Below are positions 17,701-24,651 of a DNA stretch of 30,781 bases, in pieces. A model generated the notes under the pieces. The model did no database searches. It was not told the origin of the DNA and saw only the letters and a list, made by a program, of their open reading frames with translations. The translations under genes and the position numbers were made by a program. The stretch's first letter is position 1, and each line of letters starts with the position of its first letter. This DNA comes from JBCDBY01 sp039182715. Lineage in GTDB: Bacteria; Planctomycetota; PLA2. The stretch lies in the NCBI GenBank assembly GCA_039182715.1, contig JBCDBY010000010.1:1-30781 (forward strand), read 5' to 3'.

Positions 17701-18286
17701 GGCGGAGGTGCTCGACGAGCTCGGCTCGGCGATCGCGACCTTCGGCGACCGGCAGCGCGCGGCGACCTATCTCGAATCGGCGCGCGAAGCGGCGGTGCGG
17801 CACGGCGAGTTCCCGCTGCTGGCGCGCGTGCTGCGCCATCTCGGCACGCTGCGGCACGAGGCGGGCGATCGCGAGGTCGCTTGGCAGCACTTCGAACGCG
17901 CGCTCGGTCTCGCGCGGCACAAGACCAAGTCGGCGATCCTCGCGGACATGGGCGCGGCCGCCGAGCGCGAGGGCGACTACGAGCGCGCGGTCGACCTGCT
18001 GCAGCAGAGCCTGACCGGCGCCGACGGCCGCCGCCGCACGATCATCAGCCTCTGCCGTCTGGCGCGCGCGCACCACCAGGCGGGTCACCGCGAGGAGGCG
18101 ATCGCGTGCGCCCATCGCGCCGAAGAGGTCATCGAGGGCGAGCACGCCGTCGTCCCGCACCACGGACCCGAGGTCTACTACAGCCTCGGCACGGTGCTGG
18201 CCGCCGAGCCGCGCGGCCGCGAGTACCTCCAGCGCGCCAACGACCTCCTTGGCGAGCGCACGCGCGCGATCCGCAGCGTGATCTAA
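14711..18286 (+). CDS. Ser/Thr protein kinase with STAND-like ATPase and TPR repeats
   Basis: A 1191-residue cytoplasmic signalling protein. Residues 22-290 form a Hanks-type kinase: Gly loop GKGGGG (29-34), Lys51 in ALKVF, catalytic HRDVKPEN (147-154) and APEQ (194-197). The metal-binding motif is DLG (167-169) instead of DFG. Residues 320-720 form a predicted ATPase of the AAA/MalT/AfsR kind, with Walker A GAAGIGKT (349-356) and a Walker B-like VVVLLEDLQRAD. From about 760 to the end lies a solenoid of TPR-like helix pairs, with repeats such as GEASTLVRLGAIMSEIGEADQAL. In such proteins the repeats usually sense a partner and the ATPase switches the state. No membrane segment is seen. Its target is unknown; the divergent STAS gene is one candidate. 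Confidence 0.92.
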   Translation: MTLGGGACVVERDLSGTTLAGYRIEDRVGKGGGGTVYRAFEGGNGRLVALKVFHPELLDDDNVFRRFQREAELGMKIQHPHVVQTYATGSEEVDGVLLHWIAMEFIEGETLRDTVTELGSLPEELLYQISDQFLDALSAVHAEGMIHRDVKPENIVLTPAHDIKLMDLGVARLQQEGRDLTRAGEFVGSLAYAAPEQFLDQDHVGPRADLYAFGVLLYEMSTGHNPYDIADLGQLLARKMRGQVRRPKVVNRNLDPFLDEVILTCLQGEPDARFADCDELRRVLRERETGAWWQQRIEGDSYPAANRALRALRPPREADLAGRAAEMERLHAAYERATGGKATAVSLRGAAGIGKTRLAHDFMEELVAPEGPVLLAGRCPDSGALAYHPFREALRHYFGGRDQAHERVAALLPDQERSAQNLLSCLFDEGADFVVDEVIPAVTTIVRKLAADRPVVVLLEDLQRADGETLTLLEHLLRTLDTEPVLVAVTARDEDVEPGSDVEEALANLAQREGAQAIELGPLDEEAGDALLTELLVHGRTVRALAYPVLRTSGGNPRFLLEVLAHLKETGALTPQEDGFINAHPVREVALPADARDLIAIRVRGLDEDLRELIDAAAVIGPAFDASLLGQVTGQRKIRLLKKLALLERKHRLIESAGKNRFRFASYGLQNVLYDAIDRDRRKLLHAECADAIAEDEEKMRAQVWVRHLMRAGRIDEAGDQTAVAIEHAAMHDHGSEAVAFLDEVLVALPEDAQQLRFDTSMLLAALHGSLGNLDDQRRALARAAGEAEGMGEAGPLARVQAACSASSCKVGSYDRAESEAMKGLMLAGKAKDVECEAQCLHLLGLIAARRGEFARAADYLRDALEIRRSVGDRKGEASTLVRLGAIMSEIGEADQALETKRGALDILREIGDRRGEGAALNNVGNSLVDNDRIQEALICYEQSVKIARAFGDLPAEAAALHNVARVLTIEARIEDAQTHFERALDIFREIEDASGEAEVLDELGSAIATFGDRQRAATYLESAREAAVRHGEFPLLARVLRHLGTLRHEAGDREVAWQHFERALGLARHKTKSAILADMGAAAEREGDYERAVDLLQQSLTGADGRRRTIISLCRLARAHHQAGHREEAIACAHRAEEVIEGEHAVVPHHGPEVYYSLGTVLAAEPRGREYLQRANDLLGERTRAIRSVI

Positions 18287-18360
18287 CGGGATCACTACCT
18301 GACGATGCGGTGGCCGAATCGGGAGATTCTCGAGGAGACGCGCCGGTTGATGGAGGGGTA

Positions 18361-18436
18361 GGCCGGGGGCCGGGGGCTGGGGGCCGGGGGCAGAAGCGAG
18401 CAAGAGCCCCCGGCCCCCGGCTCCCGGCCTCCGGCC
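18361..18436. repeat. Long GC-rich inverted repeat with four G5 tracts
   Basis: Arms of about 31 bases (18361-18391 and 18406-18436) pair with only three differences, all of which would be G-U wobbles in plus-strand RNA, around a short A-rich loop. The left arm holds four runs of five G separated by 2 bases, a textbook G-quadruplex motif; the right arm is its C-rich partner. It lies between the kinase gene and the small membrane ORF. It could act as a transcription stop or be a dispersed element. No T tract follows. Confidence 0.75.
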
Positions 18437-18437
18437 G

Positions 18438-18443
18438 TATCAT
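18438..18443 (+). promoter_or_regulatory. -10-like box of the small membrane ORF (TATCAT)
   Basis: TATCAT is followed by 6 bases and the GTG at 18450. Its spacing is the same as at the STAS (1865) and methyltransferase (24606) genes, which supports both this box and the GTG start. Confidence 0.45.
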
Positions 18444-18449
18444 CTGAGC

Positions 18450-18767
18450 GTGCGCCACGAAACCCGTGTCTGGTTCATCCCCGCCGTCGTCGTCGGTCTC
18501 GTCGCGCTCGTCTGGTCGCTGACGGCCGCGCCGAAAGAAGCGAGGCAGCGGCCCGAGCGGGGGAAGCAGGTACTGCGCGTTGCTCCCGCCGCGAGGCCGG
18601 AGCCGATCCAGAGCGGCAAGCTCGCGATCCTGGGGATCGCGCTGCCCGGGCCGATGGGGACGATGCTGTTGCGTTCCGCCCTCGACCCGGTCCAGTGGGT
18701 CCCCCGCGGCCGCGCGCGACGCGAGATGGTGCGCCTGCGGACGTCGAGCCCGCCTACTTCGAGGTGA
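18450..18767 (+). CDS. Small protein with one N-terminal membrane helix, unknown
   Basis: A 105-residue reading frame starting with GTG. Residues 8-26 (WFIPAVVVGLVALVWSLTA) form one clear membrane helix or signal anchor. The rest is rich in Arg and Pro with a short hydrophobic patch around GKLAILGIALPGP. G or C dominates third codon positions as in the neighbours. The -10-like box at the common 6-base distance supports it as real. It runs 14 bases into the end of the convergent CarD-like gene. I do not recognise a family; a chance frame remains possible. Confidence 0.5.
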   Translation: MRHETRVWFIPAVVVGLVALVWSLTAAPKEARQRPERGKQVLRVAPAARPEPIQSGKLAILGIALPGPMGTMLLRSALDPVQWVPRGRARREMVRLRTSSPPTSR

Positions 18768-19248
18768 ACTTGTCCTCTTCGCGCTTGAAGAGGAAATTGA
18801 GGCTGGTGAGCGAGCCGTAGCAGCGGGTGATGTACTGCTGCAGGTCGACCTTTTCGACCTCGGTCAGCGTCTTGTGCGCGTTGATCTTCTGCTCGAGCAC
18901 GCGCAGCCGGTCGCGGATCATCACCACCTTGTGGAAGAGCTTGTCCACCTCGAGGCGGTGCTCCTTCACGTCGCCGGTCGCGGCACGAACGATCAGCTCG
19001 CCGCCCTCCCAACGGCCGGCCAGTTCGCCGGCGCCGCCGAGGCCGTACTCCTCGAACACTTCGCGCAGCGCCGTCTTGATCGGGTCCTCCTGCGCCGGTC
19101 CCTCGACCTCGCGGATACCGGGCTCGCGCGAGTTGACCTCGCGCAGGCCGATTCCGGGAAACGAAACGATGTAACGGGTCTCGTTGTGGTTGGCGATACG
19201 GCCGACGCCGTGGGCAGGATGTTCGATCCAGGAACCGATGCGGAGCAT
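18754..19248 (-). CDS. CarD/Tudor-like N-terminal domain protein, unknown role
   Basis: A 164-residue soluble protein. Residues 3-45 (GSWIEHPAHGVGRI and the following strands) look like the small beta-barrel found at the start of CarD-type RNA polymerase-binding proteins, whose signature is a HP.HG.G stretch. The remaining 115 residues are helical, with a possible coiled coil around DRLRVLEQKINAHKTL, and end in YGSLTSLNFLFKREEDKF. CarD proteins have another C-terminal DNA-binding part, so this is at most a relative. The start has no Shine-Dalgarno site; TATACC lies 6 bases before the ATG. Confidence 0.75.
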   Translation of the reverse strand: MLRIGSWIEHPAHGVGRIANHNETRYIVSFPGIGLREVNSREPGIREVEGPAQEDPIKTALREVFEEYGLGGAGELAGRWEGGELIVRAATGDVKEHRLEVDKLFHKVVMIRDRLRVLEQKINAHKTLTEVEKVDLQQYITRCYGSLTSLNFLFKREEDKFTSK

Positions 19249-19254
19249 GGGGGA

Positions 19255-19260
19255 GGTATA
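19255..19260 (-). promoter_or_regulatory. -10-like box of the CarD-like gene (TATACC)
   Basis: On the minus strand TATACC is followed by 6 pyrimidines and the ATG at 19248. It lies inside the palindrome GGTATACC. It matches TATAAT at the first four positions but lacks the final T. Confidence 0.35.
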
Positions 19261-19287
19261 CCAGATGGGATGGCTGGGGGGAGAGGC

Positions 19288-19436
19288 ACGTTGGACGTTC
19301 GACGTTGGACGTTCGACGTCCGAAAGGCACTCACGCTCACACGACAGGGCTCGTCCGAATACAGGTCCTTCTCATTCGCCCTCGCAGCCTTCCTGTCCCC
19401 CTCGTCCAACGTCGAACGTCAAACGTCCGACGTTCC
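19288..19436. repeat. Inverted pair of GACGTT-rich tandem repeats
   Basis: The left part is two perfect tandem copies of ACGTTGGACGTTCG (19288-19315) plus ACGTCCG. The right part (19403-19436) is the reverse complement of this pattern; 24 bases pair with one mismatch to 19288-19311. The arms are about 90 bases apart. The right arm enters the 3' end of the DinB-like gene and supplies its last codons and stop. The element is otherwise non-coding. It looks like a dispersed palindromic element of the REP kind; its wider distribution cannot be seen here. Confidence 0.7.
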
Positions 19437-19904
19437 AAGCCGGTCCCAGTCCCAGATGCCCATGCGCAGGTCCTTGTCCACCGGATGTCCGCACTGCTTG
19501 AGCGTCAGCAGGATGATGCCGCGGTGGTGGCTCTCGTGGGCGATGAAGTAAGAGAGGTGCTGGATCACGCCGCGCTTGAAGCCGCGGCGCTTCGGTTTGC
19601 CGTCGAGGCAGTCCTCGAAAAACGTCGCGATCGCCGCGGCGGAGTCGCGCAGCGACTTCTTGAGCGCGCGCTTGTCCGGTTCCGCCTTCGTCTCGTACTT
19701 CTCGAGGTCGCCCAGCAGCTTCTTCGCGCGCCGCTCCAGGTGGTAGATGCGCACATTGTGGATGTGCGCGAACTGCCGCACGACGTTGCGCCCGCCGCGC
19801 GTGGACAGCGTGCACCGCATGCCTTCCGACGAGATGTCGTCGATCAACATCTCGTGGATACGCTGGTTCGTCGCCCAGCTTTCGAGGATCGCCTCGGCGC
19901 TCAT
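19419..19904 (-). CDS. DinB-like four-helix metal-binding protein
   Basis: A 161-residue helical protein of the DinB/YfiT superfamily, whose members bind a metal through three His residues and often act in thiol-dependent transfer. The ATG at 19904 overlaps the kinase stop as ATGA, so translation is probably coupled, and GGAGGGG lies just before it. Candidate ligands are His47 or His49 in QFAHIHNVR and His123 and His127 in IAHESHHRG; the latter is the typical HxxxH of the last long helix. The substrate is unknown. The last five residues (GTSDV) and the stop lie within a GACGTT repeat, so the natural C-terminus may have been replaced. Confidence 0.8.
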   Translation of the reverse strand: MSAEAILESWATNQRIHEMLIDDISSEGMRCTLSTRGGRNVVRQFAHIHNVRIYHLERRAKKLLGDLEKYETKAEPDKRALKKSLRDSAAAIATFFEDCLDGKPKRRGFKRGVIQHLSYFIAHESHHRGIILLTLKQCGHPVDKDLRMGIWDWDRLGTSDV

Positions 19905-21457
19905 TCCCCTCCGAACGTCATCACGTCGACCGCGATCGTCTTGCCTGCTTCCTCGGTGCTCGTCGCCTTCTCCTTCACCTCGTCGCCGTAGCGGCGCCAC
20001 CAGCGTCGCGCGCGGTCGGTGTTCCACTTGCGCACCGTTCCGCCCGCCCAGAGACGCGCGCGGATGTGGCCCGCGGTCGCGGGACGGTCCGCCGGGTCCT
20101 TGGCGAGGCAGGCGAGCACGAGCGACTCGAGATCCGACGGCACGTGATGGTCGCAGCGCTTGCTCGGCGGCACCGGCTCCGCATGCACGTGCTGCGTGCA
20201 GACCTCGCCCGCGTTGCGCCCCTTGAAGACCGGCTCGCCGGTCAGCATGAAGTAGCAGACCGCGCCGAGCGCGTAGAGATCGGTGCGCCCGTCGATCTCC
20301 TGGTAGGCGAGGATGGTTTCGGGCGCCATGTAGAAGGGCGTGCCCGCGATCGCGCCGGTGCTGGAGAGATTGGGGTCGTCCTCCTCGCGCACGTCCTTGA
20401 CGAGGCCGAAGTCCACGACCTTCGCGACGTCCGGCTCGCCGCCCTGTTCGGTCAGGATGATGTTGGCCGGCTTGATGTCGCGGTGGATGAGCCCGTGGTC
20501 GTGCGCTTCCGACAGCGCGGCGGCGACCTGGTCCATGACGTAGGCGACGCGCTCGGCCGGCTGCGGCCCGCCGACCTCGATGATGCGATCGAGCGCCGCG
20601 CCCTCGAGAAGCTCCATCGCGTAGTAGAAGGTGCCTTCCGGCGTCCGGCCGTAGTCGAAGATCGTGACCGTGTGCGGGTGCGTGAGCTGCGCCGTCATCT
20701 GCACCTCGCGCTCGAAGCGCGCCAGCGCGGTTTCGCCCATCCGGTCCGGCATGAGCAGCTTGACCGCGGTGGGGCGCGCAAGCATGGCGTGCCGCGCGCG
20801 GTAGACGACGCCCATCGCGCCTTCGCCGAGTTTCTCCTCCAGTGTGTACTGCCCGAGCTGCGCGGCGGCATCCACCTGCTTGCGCAGGCCGTAGATCACC
20901 CGCGAGCCCGCCACGCAGATGCCGGTCGTCACCGCCCAGGAAATCGCCGCGAGCGCGATCTCCCACGGCATGACCCCGCCGTAGAAGAACGAGACGGCGA
21001 CGATCAGGGCGAGCCCGATGGCGCCCGCCAGGGTCAGGGTGCGCCGCGCGCTGCTGGGCACGTAGATCGCCCGCGCGAACATCCACTGCGCAAGCGCCAG
21101 CGTGATCCACGGCGCCGGGTCGAAGCGGTCCGGAACGAAGACGCCGACGGAGATCAGCGCGGCGCTTCCGAGCAGCAGCCCGGCCGCCTCCACCGTACGA
21201 ATGAACCTGTACGACGTGCCGCGCCGCCCGCAGAAGACCCAGATCGCGAGGAAGACCTGCACCGCAAGGAAGTGCAGGTAGACCGACGGATCGACGAAGA
21301 CGTCCATGCGCCCGAGCAGCGCCTCGACGACCACGCGCATGAAGAGCGTGAAGGCGAAAATCGCCGCGGCGACGAGCCCGAACTGCCCGACTCGGCGCCG
21401 CAGGAATGCGCGCCCGCCGCGGGAGCCTTCGCTCGAATAGGGGCCGGTCGACGTCAC
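19901..21457 (-). CDS. Membrane Ser/Thr protein kinase with N-terminal six-helix domain
   Basis: A 518-residue kinase if the GTG at 21457 is the start, chosen because TACGCT lies exactly 6 bases upstream as at other genes here. A longer frame from further upstream exists but adds low-complexity text. Residues 25-186 contain about six membrane helices. The kinase domain follows at about 204-470, with GEGAMG (211-216), Lys233 in AVKLL, HRDIKPAN (325-332), DFG (349-351) and APE. All catalytic residues are present. The tail is basic and ends in a Thr-rich segment. Membrane part first and kinase last is the reverse of the PknB layout. It overlaps the DinB-like gene by 4 bases. The signal sensed is unknown. 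Confidence 0.88.
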   Translation of the reverse strand: MTSTGPYSSEGSRGGRAFLRRRVGQFGLVAAAIFAFTLFMRVVVEALLGRMDVFVDPSVYLHFLAVQVFLAIWVFCGRRGTSYRFIRTVEAAGLLLGSAALISVGVFVPDRFDPAPWITLALAQWMFARAIYVPSSARRTLTLAGAIGLALIVAVSFFYGGVMPWEIALAAISWAVTTGICVAGSRVIYGLRKQVDAAAQLGQYTLEEKLGEGAMGVVYRARHAMLARPTAVKLLMPDRMGETALARFEREVQMTAQLTHPHTVTIFDYGRTPEGTFYYAMELLEGAALDRIIEVGGPQPAERVAYVMDQVAAALSEAHDHGLIHRDIKPANIILTEQGGEPDVAKVVDFGLVKDVREEDDPNLSSTGAIAGTPFYMAPETILAYQEIDGRTDLYALGAVCYFMLTGEPVFKGRNAGEVCTQHVHAEPVPPSKRCDHHVPSDLESLVLACLAKDPADRPATAGHIRARLWAGGTVRKWNTDRARRWWRRYGDEVKEKATSTEEAGKTIAVDVMTFGGE

Positions 21458-21463
21458 GCGGTC

Positions 21464-21469
21464 AGCGTA
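21464..21469 (-). promoter_or_regulatory. -10-like box of the membrane kinase gene (TACGCT)
   Basis: TACGCT, 6 bases, then GTG (21457) on the minus strand, with no ribosome binding site. It helps choose this start. It lies in the short region divergent from the phosphoesterase gene. Confidence 0.45.
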
Positions 21470-21621
21470 GCAAGCGATCCGCCCCAATGTGGGCGGGTCC
21501 GGCTTTGACGGATCCTCAAGGACGCTTCGCAGCAACCCGACCGAGGGCATCGCAGGATCTCGCGTCGGACCCCTGCGGTCCGGCTCCATCTTGTTTCCCG
21601 TACCCTGATCAGGAGAACGCT

Positions 21622-23751
21622 ATGCGACGCACCTTGGCTCTTTGGCTCGTCCTGTTCGCCGCTCCGTGGGCGCGCGCCCAGGACGTCGATATCCAGATCC
21701 TGCACGCGTCCGACCTCGAAGGCGGACTCGACGCGCTGGATCGCGCGCCCAACTTCGCGGCGATCGTCGAGGCCCTCGAAAGTGAAGCCGCGGCAAGCTC
21801 GACCCGCTCGATCGTCCTGTCCGCCGGCGATAACTACATCCCCGGCCCGCTCTACAACGCGGCCAGCGACTTCTCGCTGCGCAGCACGTTCCAGAGCTTC
21901 TACCAGAGCCTCTTCGGCGAGGCGGGTCTGACCAACATCCGCGAGGGCTCCGGTCGTATCGACATCTCGATCATGAACGTGATCGGCTTCGACGCGAGCG
22001 CCGTCGGCAATCACGAGTTCGACGCCGGCTCGGACGCGTTCGGCTCGATCATCGCGCGCGACGTGCGCGGCGGGGGGCTCGGCGACATTCGCTGGCTCGG
22101 CGCGGAGTTTCCCTACCTGAGCGCCAACCTCGACTTCACCGGCGACGGCGACCTCGGCCCGCTCTTCACGGACGACCTGCTCGAGAGCACCGCGTTCGCC
22201 ACCAACCGCGCGGATCTCTTCGAGAACCGGCCGCGCATCGCCCCCTCGACGATCATCGTGCGCGACGGCATCAAGATCGGCGTCGTCGGCGCGACCACAC
22301 CGCTGGTCGAGAGCATCTCCTCGCCCGACGGCACGAGCGTGAAGAACCCCGGCGCCGGTTCGAACGACATGGCCGCGCTCGCCGGCATCCTGCAGCCGGT
22401 CATCGACGCGTTCCCGGCCGACGTGCGCATGATCGTGCTCGTTTCGCACCTGCAGCAGTTCGCGCTCGAGCGGGAGCTCGTCGGCCTGCTCAACAAGGTC
22501 GACCTCGTGATCGCGGGCGGATCCGACAAGGTGCTCGCCTCGGCGGGTGATCGCCTGCGCGCGGGGGACACCGCCTCGTTCGACTACCCGTTCGTGACGA
22601 CCAACAAGGAGGGCGACACCGCGCTGCTCGTCAGCACCAACGGCGAGTACAGCTACGTCGGTCGCCTCGTGATCACCATGGCCGACGACGGCACGGTCAA
22701 GTCGGTCGACGATGCGCTTTCGCGTCCCTATGTGACCGACACGACCGAGGTCGACGGCCTCTACGGTGCCGACGACCCCTTCGCCGACGGCACCAAGGGC
22801 GGCGCGGTGAAGTCGCTGACCGACGCGGTCACGACCATCGTCAACGAACGTGACGGCCTCGTCCTCGGCCGCACCAATGTCTTCATCGAAGGACGCCGCA
22901 CGCAGGTTCGCACGCAGGAGTCGACGCTCGGCAACCTGACCGCCGACGCCAACCTGTGGGTCGCGCGCCGGTCCGACCGGAAGGTGCTCGTCTCGCTCAA
23001 GAACGGCGGCGGCATCCGCGCCCCGATCGGCATCGTGGACGGCCTCTCCGGGGAGCTGCTGCCCCCGCCGGCCAACCCGAGCGCCGGCAAGCAGTCCGGC
23101 GACGTCTCGCAGCTCGACATCGAGAACTCGCTGCGGTTCAACAACGGCCTGACGCTTATCACGCTGACGCCCGCGCAGCTCAAGCAGGTGCTCGAGCACG
23201 CCGTCGCGGAGAGCGCGCCCGGCGCCACCCCCGGCCGCTTCCCGCAGGTCGGCGGCCTCGCCTTCAGCTTCGATCCCGCGCGCGCGGTGAACGACCGGGT
23301 CCGGACCGTCATCGTGCAGGACGGCCGGAAGCGTCGCGTGCTTGTGCGCAACGGCCAGCTCAAGAGCACGAGGCCGATCCGCGTCGTCACGCTCAACTTC
23401 CTGGTGGGCGGCGGCGACTCCTATCCCTATCCCGAGTTCCTCGACGCCGACGCGGCGTTCGCCAACCGCGTCGATCTCGCCCAGGAGAGCGCTGCGCCGC
23501 GCACCGGCCGCGCGATCTTCGCGCCCGACGGCACCGAACAGGACGCCCTCGCGGAGTTCCTCCAGCGCTTCCACCGCAACGACCGCCGGTCGTTCAACGT
23601 GGTGGAACTCGGCCCCGAGCTGGACGAGCGGATTCAGAACCTGAGCGTGCGCGACGATTCGCTCGCGAACGTCCGCAACTCCAACCCGGTCCGCCGGGCC
23701 GTGCGCAACCTGATTCGCACGATCCTCTCGCTCCTCTTCGGCAGTCTCTAG
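21622..23751 (+). CDS. Secreted 5'-nucleotidase/2',3'-cyclic phosphodiesterase-like protein
   Basis: A 709-residue exported phosphoesterase of the UshA/CpdB group, which removes phosphate from nucleotides in the periplasm. The ATG at 21622 follows AGGAG and gives a signal peptide ending about residue 20 (ARAQ). The metallophosphoesterase domain shows HASDLEGG (29-36) in place of the usual DxH, then AGDNYIPG, GNHEFD (129-134) and VSHLQQ. From about residue 410 lies the 5'-nucleotidase C-terminal domain, with STLGNLTADANLW and the substrate-site text NGGGIRAP. The usual first-motif D-x-H appears here as H-x-S-D, a common variant in this family. The last 80 residues are an extra tail. A terminator follows. 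Confidence 0.9.
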   Translation: MRRTLALWLVLFAAPWARAQDVDIQILHASDLEGGLDALDRAPNFAAIVEALESEAAASSTRSIVLSAGDNYIPGPLYNAASDFSLRSTFQSFYQSLFGEAGLTNIREGSGRIDISIMNVIGFDASAVGNHEFDAGSDAFGSIIARDVRGGGLGDIRWLGAEFPYLSANLDFTGDGDLGPLFTDDLLESTAFATNRADLFENRPRIAPSTIIVRDGIKIGVVGATTPLVESISSPDGTSVKNPGAGSNDMAALAGILQPVIDAFPADVRMIVLVSHLQQFALERELVGLLNKVDLVIAGGSDKVLASAGDRLRAGDTASFDYPFVTTNKEGDTALLVSTNGEYSYVGRLVITMADDGTVKSVDDALSRPYVTDTTEVDGLYGADDPFADGTKGGAVKSLTDAVTTIVNERDGLVLGRTNVFIEGRRTQVRTQESTLGNLTADANLWVARRSDRKVLVSLKNGGGIRAPIGIVDGLSGELLPPPANPSAGKQSGDVSQLDIENSLRFNNGLTLITLTPAQLKQVLEHAVAESAPGATPGRFPQVGGLAFSFDPARAVNDRVRTVIVQDGRKRRVLVRNGQLKSTRPIRVVTLNFLVGGGDSYPYPEFLDADAAFANRVDLAQESAAPRTGRAIFAPDGTEQDALAEFLQRFHRNDRRSFNVVELGPELDERIQNLSVRDDSLANVRNSNPVRRAVRNLIRTILSLLFGSL

Positions 23752-23762
23752 CTGCGCTTCAC

Positions 23763-23797
23763 GGGCGCGCTTCCGCATCGGGAGCGCGCCCTATTTT
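23763..23797 (+). terminator. Intrinsic terminator after the phosphoesterase gene
   Basis: GGGCGCGC (23763-23770) pairs with GCGCGCCC (23784-23791), and the stem extends inward by four more pairs including one wobble, leaving a 5-base loop. It is followed by TATTTT. It lies 12 bases after the stop codon. Confidence 0.8.
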
Positions 23798-23865
23798 CGT
23801 TGGCAGGGGAACCGGTTGGCGCGCCGCGGTTCGCGATCGGCCGCGCCGTCCGCGCGATCCCCAAT

Positions 23866-24606
23866 CTACGATTCGCCCGACTTGCGGGCCCGCACGCAGA
23901 GGAAGCAGGGCTCGCGCATGAGCTTCTCGTACTCGTGGGGCTCGCGGCGGAGGCACTCCTCGGTGGGCAACGGCTCGAGCACCTTCTCGATCGCGAACCC
24001 GACGTCGAGCAGGGGATCGAGCATCGCCTGCAGCGGCCGCCGGTAAAACGTCATCCGCGGGGGCGGCTCGCCGAATCCGTGCCAGTGCACGGTGTGCTGC
24101 TCGGTTTCCATGTAGTTCGCGTCGGGATCGCTTTCGCGGCGGACGAAGTCGTAGTCGGTCATCGGGTGACCGTGCGAGTAGACGAACCATCCGCCCGGTC
24201 GCAGCACGCGCGCGAACTCGGCGAAGAGGGCGTGCCAGTCCTCGAGGTAGTCGAGCACGAGCGGGCAGACCACGCCGTCGAACGAGGCGTCGGCCGCGAA
24301 GGTGAGCGGGTCGTGCAGGTCCCAGCGCCGCACGTCCGCGCGGTCGCCGACCTCTTCGCGCGTGATGGCCACCATCTCCTCGGTCACGTCGATCGCGACC
24401 ACCTCGGCGCCGCGCGCCAGCAGCTCCGTCGCATAGTGGCCGGGGCCGCAGCCGGCATCGAGGACGCGCCGTCCCTCGAGGTCGGGCAGCAGCGAGAGCG
24501 TGGCCGGACGTTCGTAGAGCGCGTTGTGCGCCTTGACGCGCGAGCCCTCCGCGTAGCGTCGCGCGAACTGGTCGTAGTTGACTTCCCCGATCGGCTTGTC
24601 CCGCAT
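23866..24606 (-). CDS. SAM-dependent class I methyltransferase
   Basis: A 246-residue cytoplasmic methyltransferase. Motif I is VLDAGCGPG at residues 48-56, the SAM-binding loop. An acidic residue ends the next strand (VVAIDVTEEM), and the motif III-like text RVLRPGGWFVYS follows. The C-terminal half, with HTVHWHGFGEPPPRMTFYRR, resembles small-molecule methyltransferases of the Methyltransf_11 group. The substrate is unknown. The start at 24606 lacks a Shine-Dalgarno sequence; TAGTCT lies 6 bases upstream. It is divergent from the DUF2752 gene with only 45 bases between the two starts. Confidence 0.88.
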   Translation of the reverse strand: MRDKPIGEVNYDQFARRYAEGSRVKAHNALYERPATLSLLPDLEGRRVLDAGCGPGHYATELLARGAEVVAIDVTEEMVAITREEVGDRADVRRWDLHDPLTFAADASFDGVVCPLVLDYLEDWHALFAEFARVLRPGGWFVYSHGHPMTDYDFVRRESDPDANYMETEQHTVHWHGFGEPPPRMTFYRRPLQAMLDPLLDVGFAIEKVLEPLPTEECLRREPHEYEKLMREPCFLCVRARKSGES

Positions 24607-24612
24607 CCGGCC

Positions 24613-24618
24613 AGACTA
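24613..24618 (-). promoter_or_regulatory. -10-like box of the methyltransferase gene (TAGTCT)
   Basis: TAGTCT, then GGCCGG, then the ATG at 24606 on the minus strand. The 6-base spacing equals that of four other genes in the window. Confidence 0.5.
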
Positions 24619-24636
24619 CCCGGATCGCACGCCGTG

Positions 24637-24642
24637 TATGAT
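24637..24642 (+). promoter_or_regulatory. -10-like box of the DUF2752 operon (TATGAT)
   Basis: TATGAT lies 9 bases before the ATG at 24652, with no ribosome site between them. It shares a very short divergent region with the methyltransferase promoter. Confidence 0.45.
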
Positions 24643-24651
24643 TTCGATCGC

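Noticed and set aside
14216..18403. A 1395-codon open frame on the minus strand under the kinase gene
   Set aside because: It is antisense to a kinase/ATPase/TPR protein with clear motifs, is rich in Arg, Leu, Ala and His with no domain, and arises because high-GC coding DNA rarely forms stops in that frame. Only its last 116 codons are a real STAS gene.
18361..18436. The GC hairpin as an ordinary Rho-independent terminator
   Set aside because: The stem is strong but no T tract follows, and related sequences occur before genes as well. It is listed as a repeat, with a stop function only possible.
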